The notes beneath the pieces are model-generated. The model ran no database searches, had not been told where the DNA came from, and saw only the letters and a program-made list of their open reading frames with translations. From Austropuccinia psidii (taxonomy: Eukaryota; Basidiomycota; Pucciniomycetes; Pucciniales; Sphaerophragmiaceae): DNA of 64,000 nucleotides. The stretch is from the NCBI GenBank assembly GCA_023105745.1, contig JALGQZ010000008.1:49776618-49840617 (forward strand). Direction: 5' to 3'. This document shows positions 1 through 12,086 of this stretch, piece by piece; within the stretch, counting starts at the first letter, position 1; every line of letters starts with the position of its first letter. Position numbers and translations under genes: made by a program.

Positions 1-182
1 TTTGGTGTAGAGTCCAAAAATGACATAATATTTATAACTTTGTTTATCCAAAAGAAGTTATACTTATTTATTATTATTTTTTATTTTGAATTCAATTGAA
101 AAGTCTATTGTAGACTAAATCAACTGTATATAAAGGCGTTTGTGGCCTTATGGGTATGTTATACATACCTCACAGGCTTACA
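1..182 (-). mobile_element. LTR end fragment of a further Gypsy element
   Basis: The stretch ending GGCTTACA at 182 resembles the U3 edge of the element A LTR, which ends GGCTCACA at 4969. Both carry GTGGCC, then GGGTATGT and ATACCTCA shortly before the edge. Its left part lies outside the window. The orientation implied is minus. Confidence 0.5.
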
Positions 183-1130
183 ACCTGAATAAACAAAAAA
201 AGAGAGATTGGATTTTATGATAGAATTGAGAATGAGAATGAGATGGTCAGCAATGATTAAGAAATGAAAACATCAATTTTCATATGAATATAATGAATGA
301 GATGAAGATTGAAGATAGAAAAATCACAATCATGAGAAGTCATAAGATCATAAAAGAGTAATAATTTGATGAATGAGAGAAATGAAGTTAAATTAATGAA
401 AAGAAAGAATCAAATATGAGTTAATTAATTTAATGTCACAGGGTCTCTTCTAAGTAAAGAGGTCCTGGCACTCAGTAAACTGGGACTTACTTATGGAGGG
501 CTCAGGATATGGTAAGAAAAGAGTACACTGAAGAGTGTGAAGAGATGAATTACTATATAAAAGAATATAAGAAAATCAGCAACAAATAATAAGAGTAAGA
601 ATAAAAGATCCAACCACAGACAAGTCCAAGTCCACTGTTTCAACCTGTCAGAATGGAAAGAGAAGGGTTAATAAGGATATGGCCACCCAACTTGTACTGT
701 ACAGTTGAAGAAAGAAAAAAGGAAAAGACTAACTTAAAATTAAATAATCATAATACCCAAAAAATGAGGATAAGAATAATTATAAAATAATAAATATAAT
801 AAATTAATTAACTTGGGAAAAGTCCCCAGGGGGGAGGAAGAGGGCCTGGTATATGTGGGAATCACCAGCTCTGATCCAGACAGAAACAGGTCCTGTACAG
901 TTGTAGAGGATCTGTACAAAAGGAGTGGTGGTATTGAGCTATCATAAAGTTTGGAAATGGTGTAGCCAAGCTTTATTGGGTAATTCCAACCTGTACAAGT
1001 ATTGACAGGCTGTATGCATGTTTCAGCAAGGAAGATTGCTGAAACTGAATGCTGATACACACAGTGGATTTGCTGGTTTGAGTTGTTTGAGTGGGTGTAT
1101 GTATGAATACCCTTACCCCTGATTAGTGGT
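183..1130. other. Unassigned AT-rich interval
   Basis: There is no domain I recognise. A 106-codon minus-strand frame (740-1060) is open but has no identifiable motif and I do not call it a gene. The interval may be 3' internal sequence of the element whose LTR edge lies at 182, because it directly follows that edge. At about 1131 it meets element D LTR sequence abruptly. Confidence 0.4.
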
Positions 1131-1580
1131 TGTTACAATCATTTTTATGGCCTATCTGTAAAGTCAATAACTAATGAGTAGTAAGCAAAAACTCCATAAA
1201 AAGACATAAAATTTCATTTATCTCAGAAACCAATGGAGAAACATGTGAAATAAAGTGCATAATTGCATTCCCCATGAAAAACTACACATAAAATAATTTT
1301 ATGTCATTTGTCTAAAGTTAATAATCAAGGAATAAAGCTGAATATATGCACTTTTGGGATCAGTGCATACATTCATGGTTTCTAGCTGATATCTCCTGAA
1401 AAATACATGATAGAGAGTTAACCCAACAATAACCTTAACATTTAATTACTGGAGGAAGACAGATATGAACTTTATTTGACAAGCTATAAACAAGGGTATA
1501 GCTTGTAAGGTTTTATTGAATAAAATTGATAGAGGTGTTGATCACTTTGTTGTGAAAGTGGTCCAAACTTAAAGTAAAGC
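1131..1580 (+). repeat. Element D 5' LTR, left part
   Basis: This aligns by eye with 55130-55570 of the 3' LTR: TTTTTATGGC near the start, the GCTGAATATATGCA block, and the stretch ending AAACTTAAA(G/A)TAAAG. It stops at 1580, where element C begins. The LTR resumes at 44051. The last bases AAAGC (1576-1580) form the left copy of the target duplication of element C, against AAAGT at 44051. Confidence 0.8.
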
Positions 1581-3048
1581 TGTAAGGTTTGACTATGAAA
1601 CAATAAGTAAAAATTATCAATATTTTACTTATTGTACTATGAATTTCCTTAAAAATAAAATAAATAAGATAAAAATAACTATAATAATAAAGAATTATTA
1701 TAATTGTGGCATAAAAATAATTATATTATTGAATAAATATAATAATATCATTTATATTATTAAAAATAATATAATAAATAAATATATTAATATAAGATAA
1801 TTAATATATATTTAAAAGAACTTTATTATTGTTCCCAACAAATAATAAAGGCGTAAAAAATTGTTTTTTATTAATAAAAAACAATTAATAAAAATAATAT
1901 TACTAATATTAAAACTATAAATTAATATAAATACTATTTATATTAATTATAGAATTATTGAAAGTATTGATAGAGAGAAAATTATTATAATAAGAAGAAA
2001 TAACCTACTTTTAATACTTAATATAATAATTTTGAATAATCTTATGCCAAAAAATGTAAATACAACTTATTTAAATTGTATTTACAATAAATTTTAAGAG
2101 AAATAACAAATATTCTTAATTTTACATGGAATTGAGTTTTTTTGAGAGAATTATAAACAAAACAGTTAAATAAATGTAATAATCACATCAAAAATGATGA
2201 TTCTAATAGGATTATCTTTGGTCTTTAATAATATAACAGTTTTATATATAAAGAAGAAAAAAATCACCTTTTTGGTTTAATTATTTAGTGTTTTGTAAGC
2301 GTCTGAGGGGAAAATAGAGTCAAATGTGCTCTACTTATAGTAAATACCTCCCTCCTAGAGTCCAGAAGGTTTCGAGTAGAGGCTTACCTATGCTCTCTAC
2401 TATAATTGATCAATATTTCAAGGTTTGGTGATGATTACATCATGATCAAACCATCTTAACTCATAATTACACCATTATTTAGAGTTGTCACTATAACTCT
2501 AGGTTTGATGACATCATAGGTTTGGCAGAAGCCTAAAGTTTGTAGATTTTATTATTATTAATCATATCCTAATAGTATTCACCACTTTTATCACTTATAT
2601 GACTGTTAAACTTAAAATAAGATTACAGTGAATGATCTTAAATGATCAAATTGAAGCTTAAACTTTGATCATTAATACCTTTTAAGTTCTCCACGCTACA
2701 GCTATTCTGATAGTGAATTCTGATAGCTTGGCATGTCCTCATTACACTTCCAAAAGCATTCCATTACATCATCAAAACTCTATTTTTGATGATTTTTCTT
2801 GTAACTCATCTTTTCTGTCGAGATCTAATATTTTAAACTTCAAACCATGATTTCAAGGGGTTATACCTTGAATATTGTAATAAAAAATACTTCATTCTTC
2901 ACAAATGAACTAGTATAATCTGACTGTCTACTTTATTTAAAGTTTGGGCGACTTTCACAACAAAGTGGTCAACAGCTTTATTGGCTTTAATCAATAATCC
3001 ATTGCAGGTTTTAACCTTGTTTATAAATTGTGAAATAAAGTTCATTTC
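1581..3048 (-). repeat. Element C 3' LTR, first part
   Basis: It begins TGTAAGGTTTGACTATG, as does the 5' LTR at 42062, and is collinear with that LTR to about 43525. Element A interrupts it at 3049. ATTTC at 3044-3048 is the left copy of element A's 5-bp duplication. The TATA-like TATTTATA of the 5' copy (42813-42820) is altered here to TACTTATA. Confidence 0.85.
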
Positions 3049-4969
3049 TGTAAGATGTGACTATGAAACTGATGATAATATTACTATTAAGCAACAGTAC
3101 TATGTCTGTTCTTATGAAATATAATAATAAAATATTATTATAACCACAATTAAATAATTAAAGAATTATTTCTTTCACGTGTTAAGCACTACTAGTGATT
3201 TTAACAGTGGGAAAGTAATTGTCTACAAGAATCAATTACAAGAAGAATTTAATAAGAAAAACTTCTTTTATTAAAATAATAAAATTATTTTAATATATAA
3301 TTATCTTTTACAAGAATAATTATAAAGCTAATTCTTGAAGAAAACTATTACTAGAAAAAAACTTTAAGAATTAAAGATAAATGACTCACTAATACTCCAA
3401 AGAACTTATTGATAGATAAAAGTGGAGAACTTTGACGTAGAATTGTGGATTTGAGAGATCAAAATGATTTATAGCAGGATTACAACAATATATAGTTGGA
3501 TTCTATGATTTCACGTCTTTCTGATTGATTCTGAAAGATTTAAAACACTTGAGAATAGTTTTAACTAATACTTACTTGTTGATAACAATGATATAAAATG
3601 ATAATAAGATGATGATATGGAAAAAACAGCAAGAGAAGGTCTCTTTTAAGTCAACAACAACTCACAGAGGCGTTCCATGGAGCAAACTGAAAAGCCAATG
3701 AGTGAGAAAGCATTAAGACCTTTTGGATTAGTACTTACATCATCTGTTGTCACGTAAAATTGTCATAATTGCTTAATTGATGCTTTTACGTGACTACCTA
3801 CCCCAATATTGTTAAGGATAAAAAGAGTAACATTTGTCAATCTTCTTTTATTCCAAAGTAATCATTGATTTCCCAAAGTTATCAATGTTATTTACAGTTT
3901 CATCACAGGTTGTATTTACTGTGAATTTTTGGAGATTCAGTGTTTCACGTAGAATAACCAAAAATGGACTGTATGTAAAAATTTTAATTTTACTAGTAAA
4001 ACTGTAATTCTTTTTGGCTGTACCATAGATAATACAGTTCTCAATTGGTCCTGAAAGTTTCAGAAAGATTCACTAAGAATTGTATTTTTAATGAATTGTT
4101 GAAGTTTTTACCTCATTTCTACGTAGAATTGCAAATATCAGTGTTTCACTGGTTGCTATGAGGTAATTCAATGGATACAGGTCCAAAAAGGGTTTTAATT
4201 ACTCTTTTGGGGTTTATACATGGAAAATAATTAAGAATTGACATGGTTACAGGAGTCTAAGTAGCTCTTTACCTCCTTGGCACGTCAAAATAGCAGGTTA
4301 TTTGCTATTTTCTTAAGATTTACAGTAGTTGTAACATGGTAACCAAGTTCCCAAAGAGGTTTAGTTTACCAATTGGGTCAAGATCAGCGATGGAACCAAG
4401 CTTTGGAGCTATCCACGCCTCTGGGGCCTAAGAAGTTGGGTACCCTGGCTCTCTTTGATGTCTTTTGTCCCCCTTGCTTATTTTTCACGTCAAAATAGAA
4501 ATTCAAGCTCAGTGAGATATCCACTATGGGTGTACCAAAGGTGCATGTAAGAATACCATAATATTAAGTGCTCAAAACATGTATAACACTATTTTTAGTG
4601 TATATGTAACATGGAATTTCTCACTTTCCCATTATTTTGGCATAAATCAAGAAAAACAAAAATTTTCATGGATCTTTTATGTGGTATTAATGATGTGGTG
4701 TTGAAGTATTTTCCATATTACCACCTCAAAGAGTTAATTTGAGCTTATGTACTCTATGGAGCTACCCTAGGTGGATTTCTGTGCAGAATCCAAATCTGGC
4801 CTTAAATCCATGGATTTACTTACTCAATAAAAAGTTATTCATCTTTTCTGAAGTCAAAAATGATGAATTTTGAATATATGCATGATTTATGAGTTATGTA
4901 TCATTCAAAATTTCTTTTTAAGATAATTGTGGCCTATTTGGGTATGTAAAATATACCTCAAGGCTCACA
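3049..4969 (-). repeat. Element A 3' LTR
   Basis: A 1921-bp LTR bounded by TG and CA. It starts TGTAAGATGTGAC and ends GGCTCACA. It is collinear with the split 5' copy (11404-12086 plus 34057-35301) with scattered substitutions. Because the element is on the minus strand, the U3 edge is at 4969, next to the polypurine tract. Confidence 0.92.
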
Positions 4970-4981
4970 TTCCCTCCCACC
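4970..4981 (-). other. Polypurine tract of element A
   Basis: On the minus strand GGTGGGAGGGAA lies directly before the TGTGAGCC start of U3. This is the expected position for the plus-strand DNA primer of an LTR element. Confidence 0.8.
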
Positions 4982-5109
4982 AAAAAATAAAATTGTACTA
5001 CAACTTTATTAGTGATAAAAGAATAAGGCCCCAAAGGGGGTTAATGTCCACTGTCCAACCTCTTTACATCACTCAGATCAAGTAATTTAAAGCACATTTA
5101 TAGACATAT

Positions 5110-7395
5110 TCAGGCTTGTGACCTTCTTTCATGTCTAAATCTTCTTAAGAGTTTATCTGAGTCAGGTATTTCTGATTCTGCCATGCATTCATCTTCATGT
5201 ACTGGATTTCTATATCTGACAAGATATTCTCTTTGATTTTTACCCCTAAGTCTCCTTTCTTTAATGACTCTCTTTATCCTTTTGTCTTCATTCTGTTCCA
5301 CAGGTGGTGCAGTTAAAGGAGTTGGGGTTCTTAAAGGAAACAATTCTTTATCAGCTGGTTGATAAGGCTTTATCAAGCTGACTGGAAAGGTGGGGTGTTT
5401 ATTTTCCAGTTCACCACTCAATTCCACTTGAAATGCATTGGTTCCATGTAAAGCAGCAATAACAAAAGGTCCTACATAAGAATCTTTAAGTTTCTTTGGG
5501 CCTTTGATATTATTAAAATTCAAGGTTGAAGCTAAAACTAAGTCCCCTACTTTGAAGTCTGGTACTTTATGACTGTTGTCCCACTTCTGTTTTGCATAAT
5601 TAAAATCATCATCCATACTTTGTTTTGCATGAAGTCTTACTTTATCAAGCATTATTTTGAAGCTGGAAGCTGTAGGATGAATTTCAATCAAGTCTTTCCT
5701 CAGTGTGTCTGCTGAGAGTCTTGGATTCCATCCTTTCTCTAACATAGCAGGAGTTTGTCCTGTGGAAGAATGGACTGATGTCTTATATGCTAATTCTAAT
5801 GCAGGTATCAGAGTGCACCAGTCATGGGTAAAGCCATCTGAGTCTTTGAATTCTAATCCATAAGCACAGAATCTCCTGATCATGTCTTCTAAAGTCTGAA
5901 TCATTCTCTCTGCTAGCCCATCTGTTTGAGGGTGATATGCTGTAGAGAATGATAACTTAGTCCCAAACAATCTATGAAGATTGGTCCAAAGTGCAGATGT
6001 GAATTTGGTATCTCTGTCACTTATGATATTCTTAAATAATCCTGTATGAGAAATAACTCTACTCCATAAAAGAAGAGCTGTATCCATAGCAGTGTCATCT
6101 TTATGACATGGTAGGAATATGGGAGTCTTGCTATATCTGTCTACAATGACTAAACAAGCATTATAACTTCTGTCACCACTTGGAGGAAGTGCTGTGACCC
6201 AATCCATGTAAACAACTTCCCAAGGGGATTTTGGTTCCTGAATATGGATTGTTAATCCAAATTTCTTGCCTGTGCTCCTGTTTGCTTTTTGGCATCTATC
6301 ACAGGTATGGCAATATTCAATGGTTTCTTTCCCCCAAGATGGCCACCATGCACAGTTCTTCACTTTTTCAAGCATTCTGTCTTCTGACAGGTGTCCAGAG
6401 TAGATACTATCATGACATTCATGAAGAATGGTATTGATAAGTAATCTACTGCACAATGTCATAACACAAGAATGTTTTGTTCTGTGGTAAATGATCCCAT
6501 CAAACAAGTGAAATCTTCCTTCAGAATAGGAATTTTTCCAGACTTCATCAAGTGCATTAACTAAAGATGTATCCTTGCAGTCTTTATCTAATAAAGAAGT
6601 CAAGATATGGCAATTCTTGTCTTGTTTATAAGATTCTCTGACCTCTTCAAAGAATTCAGTCCCAATATCAGTTATATTAATTCCTTCAATTGGAATCTGT
6701 GGTTCAGCTTCCAAAGGTACATAAGCTGGGTTATCAGGAGTGTTGGCTAAAGCCCATCTACTAAGTCCATCAGCATTCTTGTGAATGTTTCCTGCTTTAT
6801 GAACTATAGTCATGTTTCCTCTATATTCTTGAATAGCTATTTGCCATCTCAACATATGTCTGTTGGGAGTTTTCATGTTAAGAAGTGATTTTACTGCATT
6901 ACAGTCAGTTATCACTTCAAAAACACTGCCATCAAGGTAATAGTGTAATTTCTCAAGTGCCCATACCAAACATAAGCACTCCATTTGGATTGCACCATAT
7001 CTGGCTTCTGTTGGTTTGATTTTCCTTGAGATATAACAAACTGGCCCTTCTGTAGGTTTGTCATCAATAATTTGGACTTGCTGTAGGGCTGCCCTTAATC
7101 CATCTCCACATGCATCAATGTACAACCTAAAAGGAATATTCCATTCAGGCATGAGGAGTAAAGGTGCTTCTGTAAGGGCTTTCTTTATCTTCTCATAAGC
7201 TTTGATTCTCTCCTGTGTCATCTCAAATACAGTCTGTTGATCACAGATTCTATAGAGTGATTTGGCTAGAATTGCAAAGTCTTTTAAGTGTTGCCTATAG
7301 TAACTAGAAAATGTAAGAAAAGACACCATTTCTTTTTTATTCTGGGGTATTGGCTTAAGTAGCACTGCTGCCACTTTATTTTTGTCAATACCCAA
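5110..7395 (-). CDS. Element A pol, C-terminal part: RT end, RNase H, integrase, chromodomain-like tail
   Basis: A 761-codon frame. It opens in the RT thumb/connection ([11 protein letters not shown] near residue 30). RNase H follows, with LYIDACG (Asp94), [11 protein letters not shown] (Glu139) and ITDCNA (Asp164). The integrase zinc domain has H328, H335, C365 and C368. The catalytic triad is Asp398 (YMDWV), Asp460 (IISDRD) and Glu496 (GLAERM), with the D-x35-E spacing of the family. The tail (about 700-750) has [19 protein letters not shown] followed by HEDECMAE, resembling a chromodomain whose usual Trp is Cys here. The RT N-terminal half sits upstream in another frame (7476-8267), so this copy needs a frameshift to make a complete polymerase. 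It acts in reverse transcription and integration. Confidence 0.9.
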   Translation of the reverse strand: MGIDKNKVAAVLLKPIPQNKKEMVSFLTFSSYYRQHLKDFAILAKSLYRICDQQTVFEMTQERIKAYEKIKKALTEAPLLLMPEWNIPFRLYIDACGDGLRAALQQVQIIDDKPTEGPVCYISRKIKPTEARYGAIQMECLCLVWALEKLHYYLDGSVFEVITDCNAVKSLLNMKTPNRHMLRWQIAIQEYRGNMTIVHKAGNIHKNADGLSRWALANTPDNPAYVPLEAEPQIPIEGINITDIGTEFFEEVRESYKQDKNCHILTSLLDKDCKDTSLVNALDEVWKNSYSEGRFHLFDGIIYHRTKHSCVMTLCSRLLINTILHECHDSIYSGHLSEDRMLEKVKNCAWWPSWGKETIEYCHTCDRCQKANRSTGKKFGLTIHIQEPKSPWEVVYMDWVTALPPSGDRSYNACLVIVDRYSKTPIFLPCHKDDTAMDTALLLWSRVISHTGLFKNIISDRDTKFTSALWTNLHRLFGTKLSFSTAYHPQTDGLAERMIQTLEDMIRRFCAYGLEFKDSDGFTHDWCTLIPALELAYKTSVHSSTGQTPAMLEKGWNPRLSADTLRKDLIEIHPTASSFKIMLDKVRLHAKQSMDDDFNYAKQKWDNSHKVPDFKVGDLVLASTLNFNNIKGPKKLKDSYVGPFVIAALHGTNAFQVELSGELENKHPTFPVSLIKPYQPADKELFPLRTPTPLTAPPVEQNEDKRIKRVIKERRLRGKNQREYLVRYRNPVHEDECMAESEIPDSDKLLRRFRHERRSQA

Positions 7396-7475
7396 GCTTA
7401 AACCAGAAACAACATGTCCTAATGCTTTAAGTTCTTCAAAACCAAAGTTACATTTCTTAAGTTAAATTTTCATAT

Positions 7476-8267
7476 TCACTTCTGCAACTTTGTGAAGTAC
7501 TTTTGCAAGTCTTTCAAGGTGCAAAGACCATGAGTCAGAAAATATGATAATATCATCAATATAAATGATAAGCCATCCTTCAGACAATTATGTGGGAAGA
7601 TGGTATTCATCATTCTTTGATAATGAGATGCAGCATTTTTAATGCCAAATGGCATTCTAAGATACTCAAAAATAACACAGTGAGTGATAATTCTAAGTAA
7701 TTTCTTAGCTTTAGGCGTCAAAACATTTTGATGGAAGCCTTTCAATGCATCCATTGATGTTTTATACTTGGCTTTAGATAATTGAGTCAAGGTTTCTTGG
7801 ATTCTAGGGATTGGATACCTATCTGGAACTGTGTAGGTATTCAAAGCTCTAAAATCTCCAACCATTCTTGACTTATCATTATGCCAAGCAATGATAACAG
7901 GTGTTGTCACTTCAACCTCATCATTATGGCCTACTTTACTTAGTACACCAAGTTGAATTAACTCTTGGATATGTTTCTCCAAGGCTTCTCTAGCTCTGGG
8001 ACTGGCTGGATAAGCTGGTCTTCTAAGTACTGGGGGATATGGTCTATCAATATTAAGAGTAATATCAATTTCATGTCCTCTTATAGCACCTAATGGTTCA
8101 TTATCAGAGGCAAATGTGGTATTGTATGTGTATAACACGTCAATAAGTTCATACCTCATTTTTGGTGACAATGATGGATTAATTTGTGCTTCAACAAGTT
8201 GTGTGGACACAAATTCTTCCTTATAAATATCTTTCTCAGAAGATACTATTGATATTTGCTTTGGCAT
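7476..8267 (-). pseudogene. Element A pol, N-terminal RT part (frame-broken)
   Basis: A 263-codon frame with Gypsy-type RT motifs: PLGAIRGHEIDI near residue 80, RRPAYPASPRAREALEKHI, TTPVIIAWHNDKSRMVGDFRALN, YPIPRIQETL, MDALKGFHQN, and FEYLRMPFGIKNAASHYQRMM. The frame then turns into unrelated residues where the YxDD active-site strand is expected, showing a frameshift near 7560-7580. The plus-strand sequence there (ATCATCAATATAAATGATAAG) still carries the complement of a Tyr-Ile-Asp-Asp-like stretch in another frame. This part encodes fingers and palm; the remainder is at 5110-7395. Confidence 0.88.
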
Positions 8268-8381
8268 ATTGGAGAAAGCAAATTTTTTTCTCCTGTTCTC
8301 TCCAATTGTGAAATATCTGTCTTTATGGTTATTGATATCAGTACCATAAATACTTAAGTAATCATTTCCAAGAATGATATG

Positions 8382-10367
8382 TTAAGATGTGCAGTTGTCC
8401 ATTACTACCACCTCAGCTTTCATTCTTATACTTCCTTTTGGATGGGGAAATACAAGAATAGTATCTAATATACCCAAAGGGTACATATTGGTACTGGCAC
8501 TACTAAATTGTACACCTTCTATAGGTAACAGATGGTTTTTCCATTCAGGAAGTATGGCTTGGAGATAATCTTTGCCTACACAAGTGCAAAATGCTCCTGT
8601 ATCCAAATTGACTTTGGCTTCAACATTATTCATCAGAATTGATGTGATACAAGATGCTCCAGCAGTATAACCTTTTCCTCCAGCAGGTTTGGGTTTACAC
8701 ATTCTGGCATCCTGAACATTAATAAGGTTGTAGCAATCTTCACTATACTGTGGCAAGTGGTTATGGACTTCAGTGACTTCAAAGAAAGCTGTGATGTTTT
8801 CAATGGGATAGTCCTCCACTGGTGTATCTTCAGAGATTGCAGAATCTTGATCAGATTCTTCTTTCTCTTCAGTACACTGAACTTCTTCAATGACTTGAAC
8901 TTCATTGATTTTTGTCCTTTTTGTGCAAGTCTTGTTTAAATGCAAAGTGCTTCCACATTTATGACACTTTAAGACAGGTTTTTCTGGTCTCTTATCCTCC
9001 CTGGGAATCTTAGAGGTCATCTTGGATTCTGTTGGGATTTTAGACCAAGTTTTACCAATTCTTGTTCTGGCAATGATATCTTCCATAGCATTAATGCAGT
9101 CTTCTGTTGAACAGGGTTCCACACATCTGCTTTTGATAGCATGTTCCAATTCTCCTCCACACTTTCTTAATATTTTCATATTAATCATAGTGTCAGACAT
9201 ATCTGGTTGTAAAGCAGATAATTTATCTTTTTGTTTGAAGAACCAAGTAAGTGGTTTATCTTTCTCTGAGTTAAAAATGGCACTTTCAAAGGCATTTTCT
9301 ATTTTAAACCTCAAAGAATTGTTGGCCCATTTGGTAATTACTTCAGATTTCCACCAAAACCAATCATGTTTACCATGATCAATCCTCATTTTGTAATACC
9401 ATTTCTTTGCAGTTCTGGTAAACAGACAGTGTAATTTTCCCACTATGATTTCATCAGGTATATTAAAGTCTTCTTGCAACATATCAATAGTCCTGATGAA
9501 TTCAATATGGTTGTATTCTCCTTCACCAGAGAATGTTGGCCATTTTTCTTTTTTGGGAATATCTCTTTCAGAGTAGGCATTTTCTCCCAAGAATGGAACA
9601 AGACTTTCTTTAACAGAAAGTTTTTCTTCAGTCAAAGGTGTAGAATGTCTTGGCATATGTGGTTCATGATTCTTATGAATTTGTTCCACACTTGCAATTA
9701 TTTCATTCTCCAGCTTCTGCCTTTCACTGTCACTTTTTGCTAAGTGTATAGCAAATTGATTGGTATTCTCAACTATTTTTAAGACTTGGTCTTGTAAAAT
9801 TATAAGTTGATTATTCACCTTAAAAATGGAAAGATCTTCCATCTCATCATGCTGAACTTGGCACATGTTTTCAATTCTTTTGCAAGAATTGGTAATTGAG
9901 TCAAGTATGGCATTTGTCACTTGGTGCAATTCAATGTATTTCTTGTCATTTTTCTTTAAATCAACTATATCTGATGCAATTTCAGTTAACTTTCCATCAA
10001 GTTTACCAATTTCTACATTAATACTAGTCTGTACACCGATTATTTGCATGGAAAGTTTCTGTTCATCCTTTCCTGCTCCTTGGCTGTGAATTCCATCAGA
10101 GTCCTGGCCATATTGAAGACACTGTCCATGGCTGAAGGCTCCAACTTGGGGATCCTGTACCCTTGTGGGTAAGGTCTGTGCCAATTGGCTTTGCCTTTTA
10201 CTTTTCCTTGATTGTTCTTGGGACCTTTCTGCTTCTTCTGAGGTCCCTTGGGCTTGTCCTTGGACACTTCTGGAGCTGGTAGAAGCCACTGGTGCCTCTG
10301 TCTCAAAAGCTGGAGTCATTTCCAACTCTTTCTTCTGGTCTATGGATAAAAGACTTTGGTTCTTCAA
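8382..10367 (-). CDS. Element A gag C-terminal part plus aspartic protease
   Basis: A 661-codon frame. The N-terminal third is charged and Gln-rich. A capsid-like region follows (KWPTFSGEGEYNHIEFIRTI, then KKWYYKMRIDHGKHDWFWW). A CCHC zinc knuckle CHKCGSTLHLNKTC lies near residue 475. The protease has catalytic VNLDTGAFCTCVG near residue 595 and runs to VVVMDNCTS at the end. It stops at TAA just before HIILGND, which continues in frame. The related fragment at about 57628 has CAA there, so the stop is a nonsense change (C to T on the coding strand). It overlaps the upstream gag N-terminal frame (10303-10806) in another frame. It packages element RNA and cuts the polyprotein. Confidence 0.88.
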   Translation of the reverse strand: MKNQSLLSIDQKKELEMTPAFETEAPVASTSSRSVQGQAQGTSEEAERSQEQSRKSKRQSQLAQTLPTRVQDPQVGAFSHGQCLQYGQDSDGIHSQGAGKDEQKLSMQIIGVQTSINVEIGKLDGKLTEIASDIVDLKKNDKKYIELHQVTNAILDSITNSCKRIENMCQVQHDEMEDLSIFKVNNQLIILQDQVLKIVENTNQFAIHLAKSDSERQKLENEIIASVEQIHKNHEPHMPRHSTPLTEEKLSVKESLVPFLGENAYSERDIPKKEKWPTFSGEGEYNHIEFIRTIDMLQEDFNIPDEIIVGKLHCLFTRTAKKWYYKMRIDHGKHDWFWWKSEVITKWANNSLRFKIENAFESAIFNSEKDKPLTWFFKQKDKLSALQPDMSDTMINMKILRKCGGELEHAIKSRCVEPCSTEDCINAMEDIIARTRIGKTWSKIPTESKMTSKIPREDKRPEKPVLKCHKCGSTLHLNKTCTKRTKINEVQVIEEVQCTEEKEESDQDSAISEDTPVEDYPIENITAFFEVTEVHNHLPQYSEDCYNLINVQDARMCKPKPAGGKGYTAGASCITSILMNNVEAKVNLDTGAFCTCVGKDYLQAILPEWKNHLLPIEGVQFSSASTNMYPLGILDTILVFPHPKGSIRMKAEVVVMDNCTS

Positions 10368-10806
10368 CCAATTCTTTATCTTTTCGACCTTGTCTTTTCA
10401 AGACAGGGGGCTCCAACCTCCTAAGAGTTCTATGGTCTTCTCCTGACCCAGAAAGCTCTTGATGTGTAAGTAGGAGTTCATGGCCCCCTGCCAAAGGCTT
10501 GGGCAGATTTCCAATTCTTCCTCCTTGGCTGCTCTGAACCAATTTTTGTACTGGGATTGATATATTTCTATTGCTGCCACTTGAAAATGGTTCAGCCCTG
10601 GAAATAATATCATGAATTAGTTCAGGTTCAGAATTCATGTCAAAATCTGTTGGTACAGACCTTGGGGAATGGGGGGCAACTCTGGCATCCTCCAGATGTG
10701 TCTTTCTTGTGGAAGATTTGGCACTTCTGGATTTGCTCTTGCTTCTTCCTTTTCCACATCCATCTGGTTGGACTGAATAGTTTCTTTCATTTCTGGTATG
10801 CACCAT
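10303..10806 (-). CDS. Element A gag N-terminal frame
   Basis: A 167-codon frame starting MVHTRNERNYSVQPDG. The start is homologous to MTTRRGSQYSIQSDGAE of element C (41310) and MTTRRGFQYCIQSDGGG of element D (46055), so it is a real conserved gag N-terminus. It is rich in Ser, Arg and Lys. It overlaps the next gag frame by 65 nt in a different frame; whether this is a translational frameshift or decay cannot be told from one copy. Confidence 0.75.
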   Translation of the reverse strand: MVHTRNERNYSVQPDGCGKGRSKSKSRSAKSSTRKTHLEDARVAPHSPRSVPTDFDMNSEPELIHDIISRAEPFSSGSNRNISIPVQKLVQSSQGGRIGNLPKPLAGGHELLLTHQELSGSGEDHRTLRRLEPPVLKRQGRKDKELVEEPKSFIHRPEERVGNDSSF

Positions 10807-10808
10807 TT

Positions 10809-11015
10809 TTACGTCAATTTAAGGATAAAGAGTAAATTTAAAGATAAAAACACACCTTTTGGTGGTAATTTATTCTTTTCTGAGTTAAATAAGGTGCCTC
10901 TTTTAGCAATTTGTACCTCAATACTTTCTTCAGATTCTGCTTCTGAAGATTCAGGACTAGTGATGTATCTTTTACTGAGTCTGTTGCCAGCTGCACAGTA
11001 TTTGATTAAAGACAC
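10809..11015 (-). other. Conserved 5' leader frame of element A
   Basis: A 68-codon frame between the PBS and gag. It contains an acidic run (SPESSEAESEESIEVQ). A leader frame at the same position exists in element C (41358-41609). The minus strand reads AAAGGTGTGT near the gag start and TACCAG just inside gag, so a short intron fusing leader and gag is possible but unproven. Confidence 0.35.
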
Positions 11016-11386
11016 TTAAAGAGAAAATATGATAAAAGGAATTATTTTTTATGATTTAAGATATTTTAAAAGATTTTTTATAAGTTTTATTATTTTTTGA
11101 TATTTTAAAAAAATATTCTTTTCAAAGAAAAAGGTATTGAAATTTAAGAATTTGAATAAAAAATTAAGTCAGAGTAACTCAAAGAATAATTTTATAAGTT
11201 TTTTGGATGTGAAAAAGCCACGTGTAAAAACAGTACAAAATTAAACCAAATTCCTCAATGAAATAAGATTTTAAGACAATTTCAAAAATAAAAATAAATT
11301 TTTCTTTAAATTGAAAAAAAAAATATTAAATTAATATATTTTAGAACTTAAAAATATATTAATTAAGGGTACAAGGTTCAAAAGAC

Positions 11387-11403
11387 ACGGCCAGGCCCCC
11401 AAA
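11387..11403 (-). other. Primer-binding site of element A
   Basis: On the minus strand the LTR ends CTTACA and is followed by TTTGGGGGCCTGGCC. Element C has TTTGGGGGCGTGGCC in the same place (42044-42061). A TGG start complementary to a tRNA CCA end is present. I could not name the tRNA. Confidence 0.65.
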
Positions 11404-12086
11404 TGTAAGATGTGACTATGAAACTGATGATAATATTACTATTAATCAACAGTACTATGTCTCTTCTTATGAAATATAATAATAAAATATTATTATAACC
11501 ACAATTAAATAATTAAAGAATTATTTCTTTCCCGTGTTAAGCACTACTAGTGATCTTAACAGTGAGCAAGTAATTGTCTACAAGAATCAATTACAAGAAG
11601 AATTTAATAATAAAAACTTCTTTTATTAAAATAATAAAATTATTTTAATATATAATTATCTTTTACAAGAATAATTATAAAGCTAATTCTTGAAGAAAAC
11701 TATTACTAGAGAAAAACTTTAAGAATTAAAGATAAATGACTCACTAATACTCCAAAGAACTTATTGATAGATAAAAGTGGAGAAATTTGACGTAGAATTG
11801 TGGATTTGAGAGATCAAAATGATTTATAGCAGTATTACAACAATATATAGTTGGATTCTATGATTTCACGTCTTTCTGATTGATTCTGAAAGATCTAAAA
11901 CACTTAAGAATAGCTTTAACTAATACTTACTTGTTGGTAACAATGATATAAAATGATAATAAGATGATGATATGGAAAAAACAGCAAGAGAAGGTCCCTT
12001 TTAAGTCAGCAACAACTCACAGAGGCGTGCCATGGAGAAAACTGAAAAACCAATGAGTGAGAAGGCATTAAACCCTTTTGGATTAG
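11404..12086 (-). repeat. Element A 5' LTR, inner part
   Basis: This matches 3049-3731 of the 3' LTR with few substitutions. It ends GGATTAG at 12086, where element B begins. The remaining part resumes at 34057. Confidence 0.92.

Noticed and set aside
740..1060. 106-codon minus-strand ORF near the left edge
   Set aside because: It has no motif, and no neighbouring element part supports it as coding.
8757..10446. Plus-strand ORFs opposite the element A gag
   Set aside because: They are antisense shadows of the gag-protease frames.
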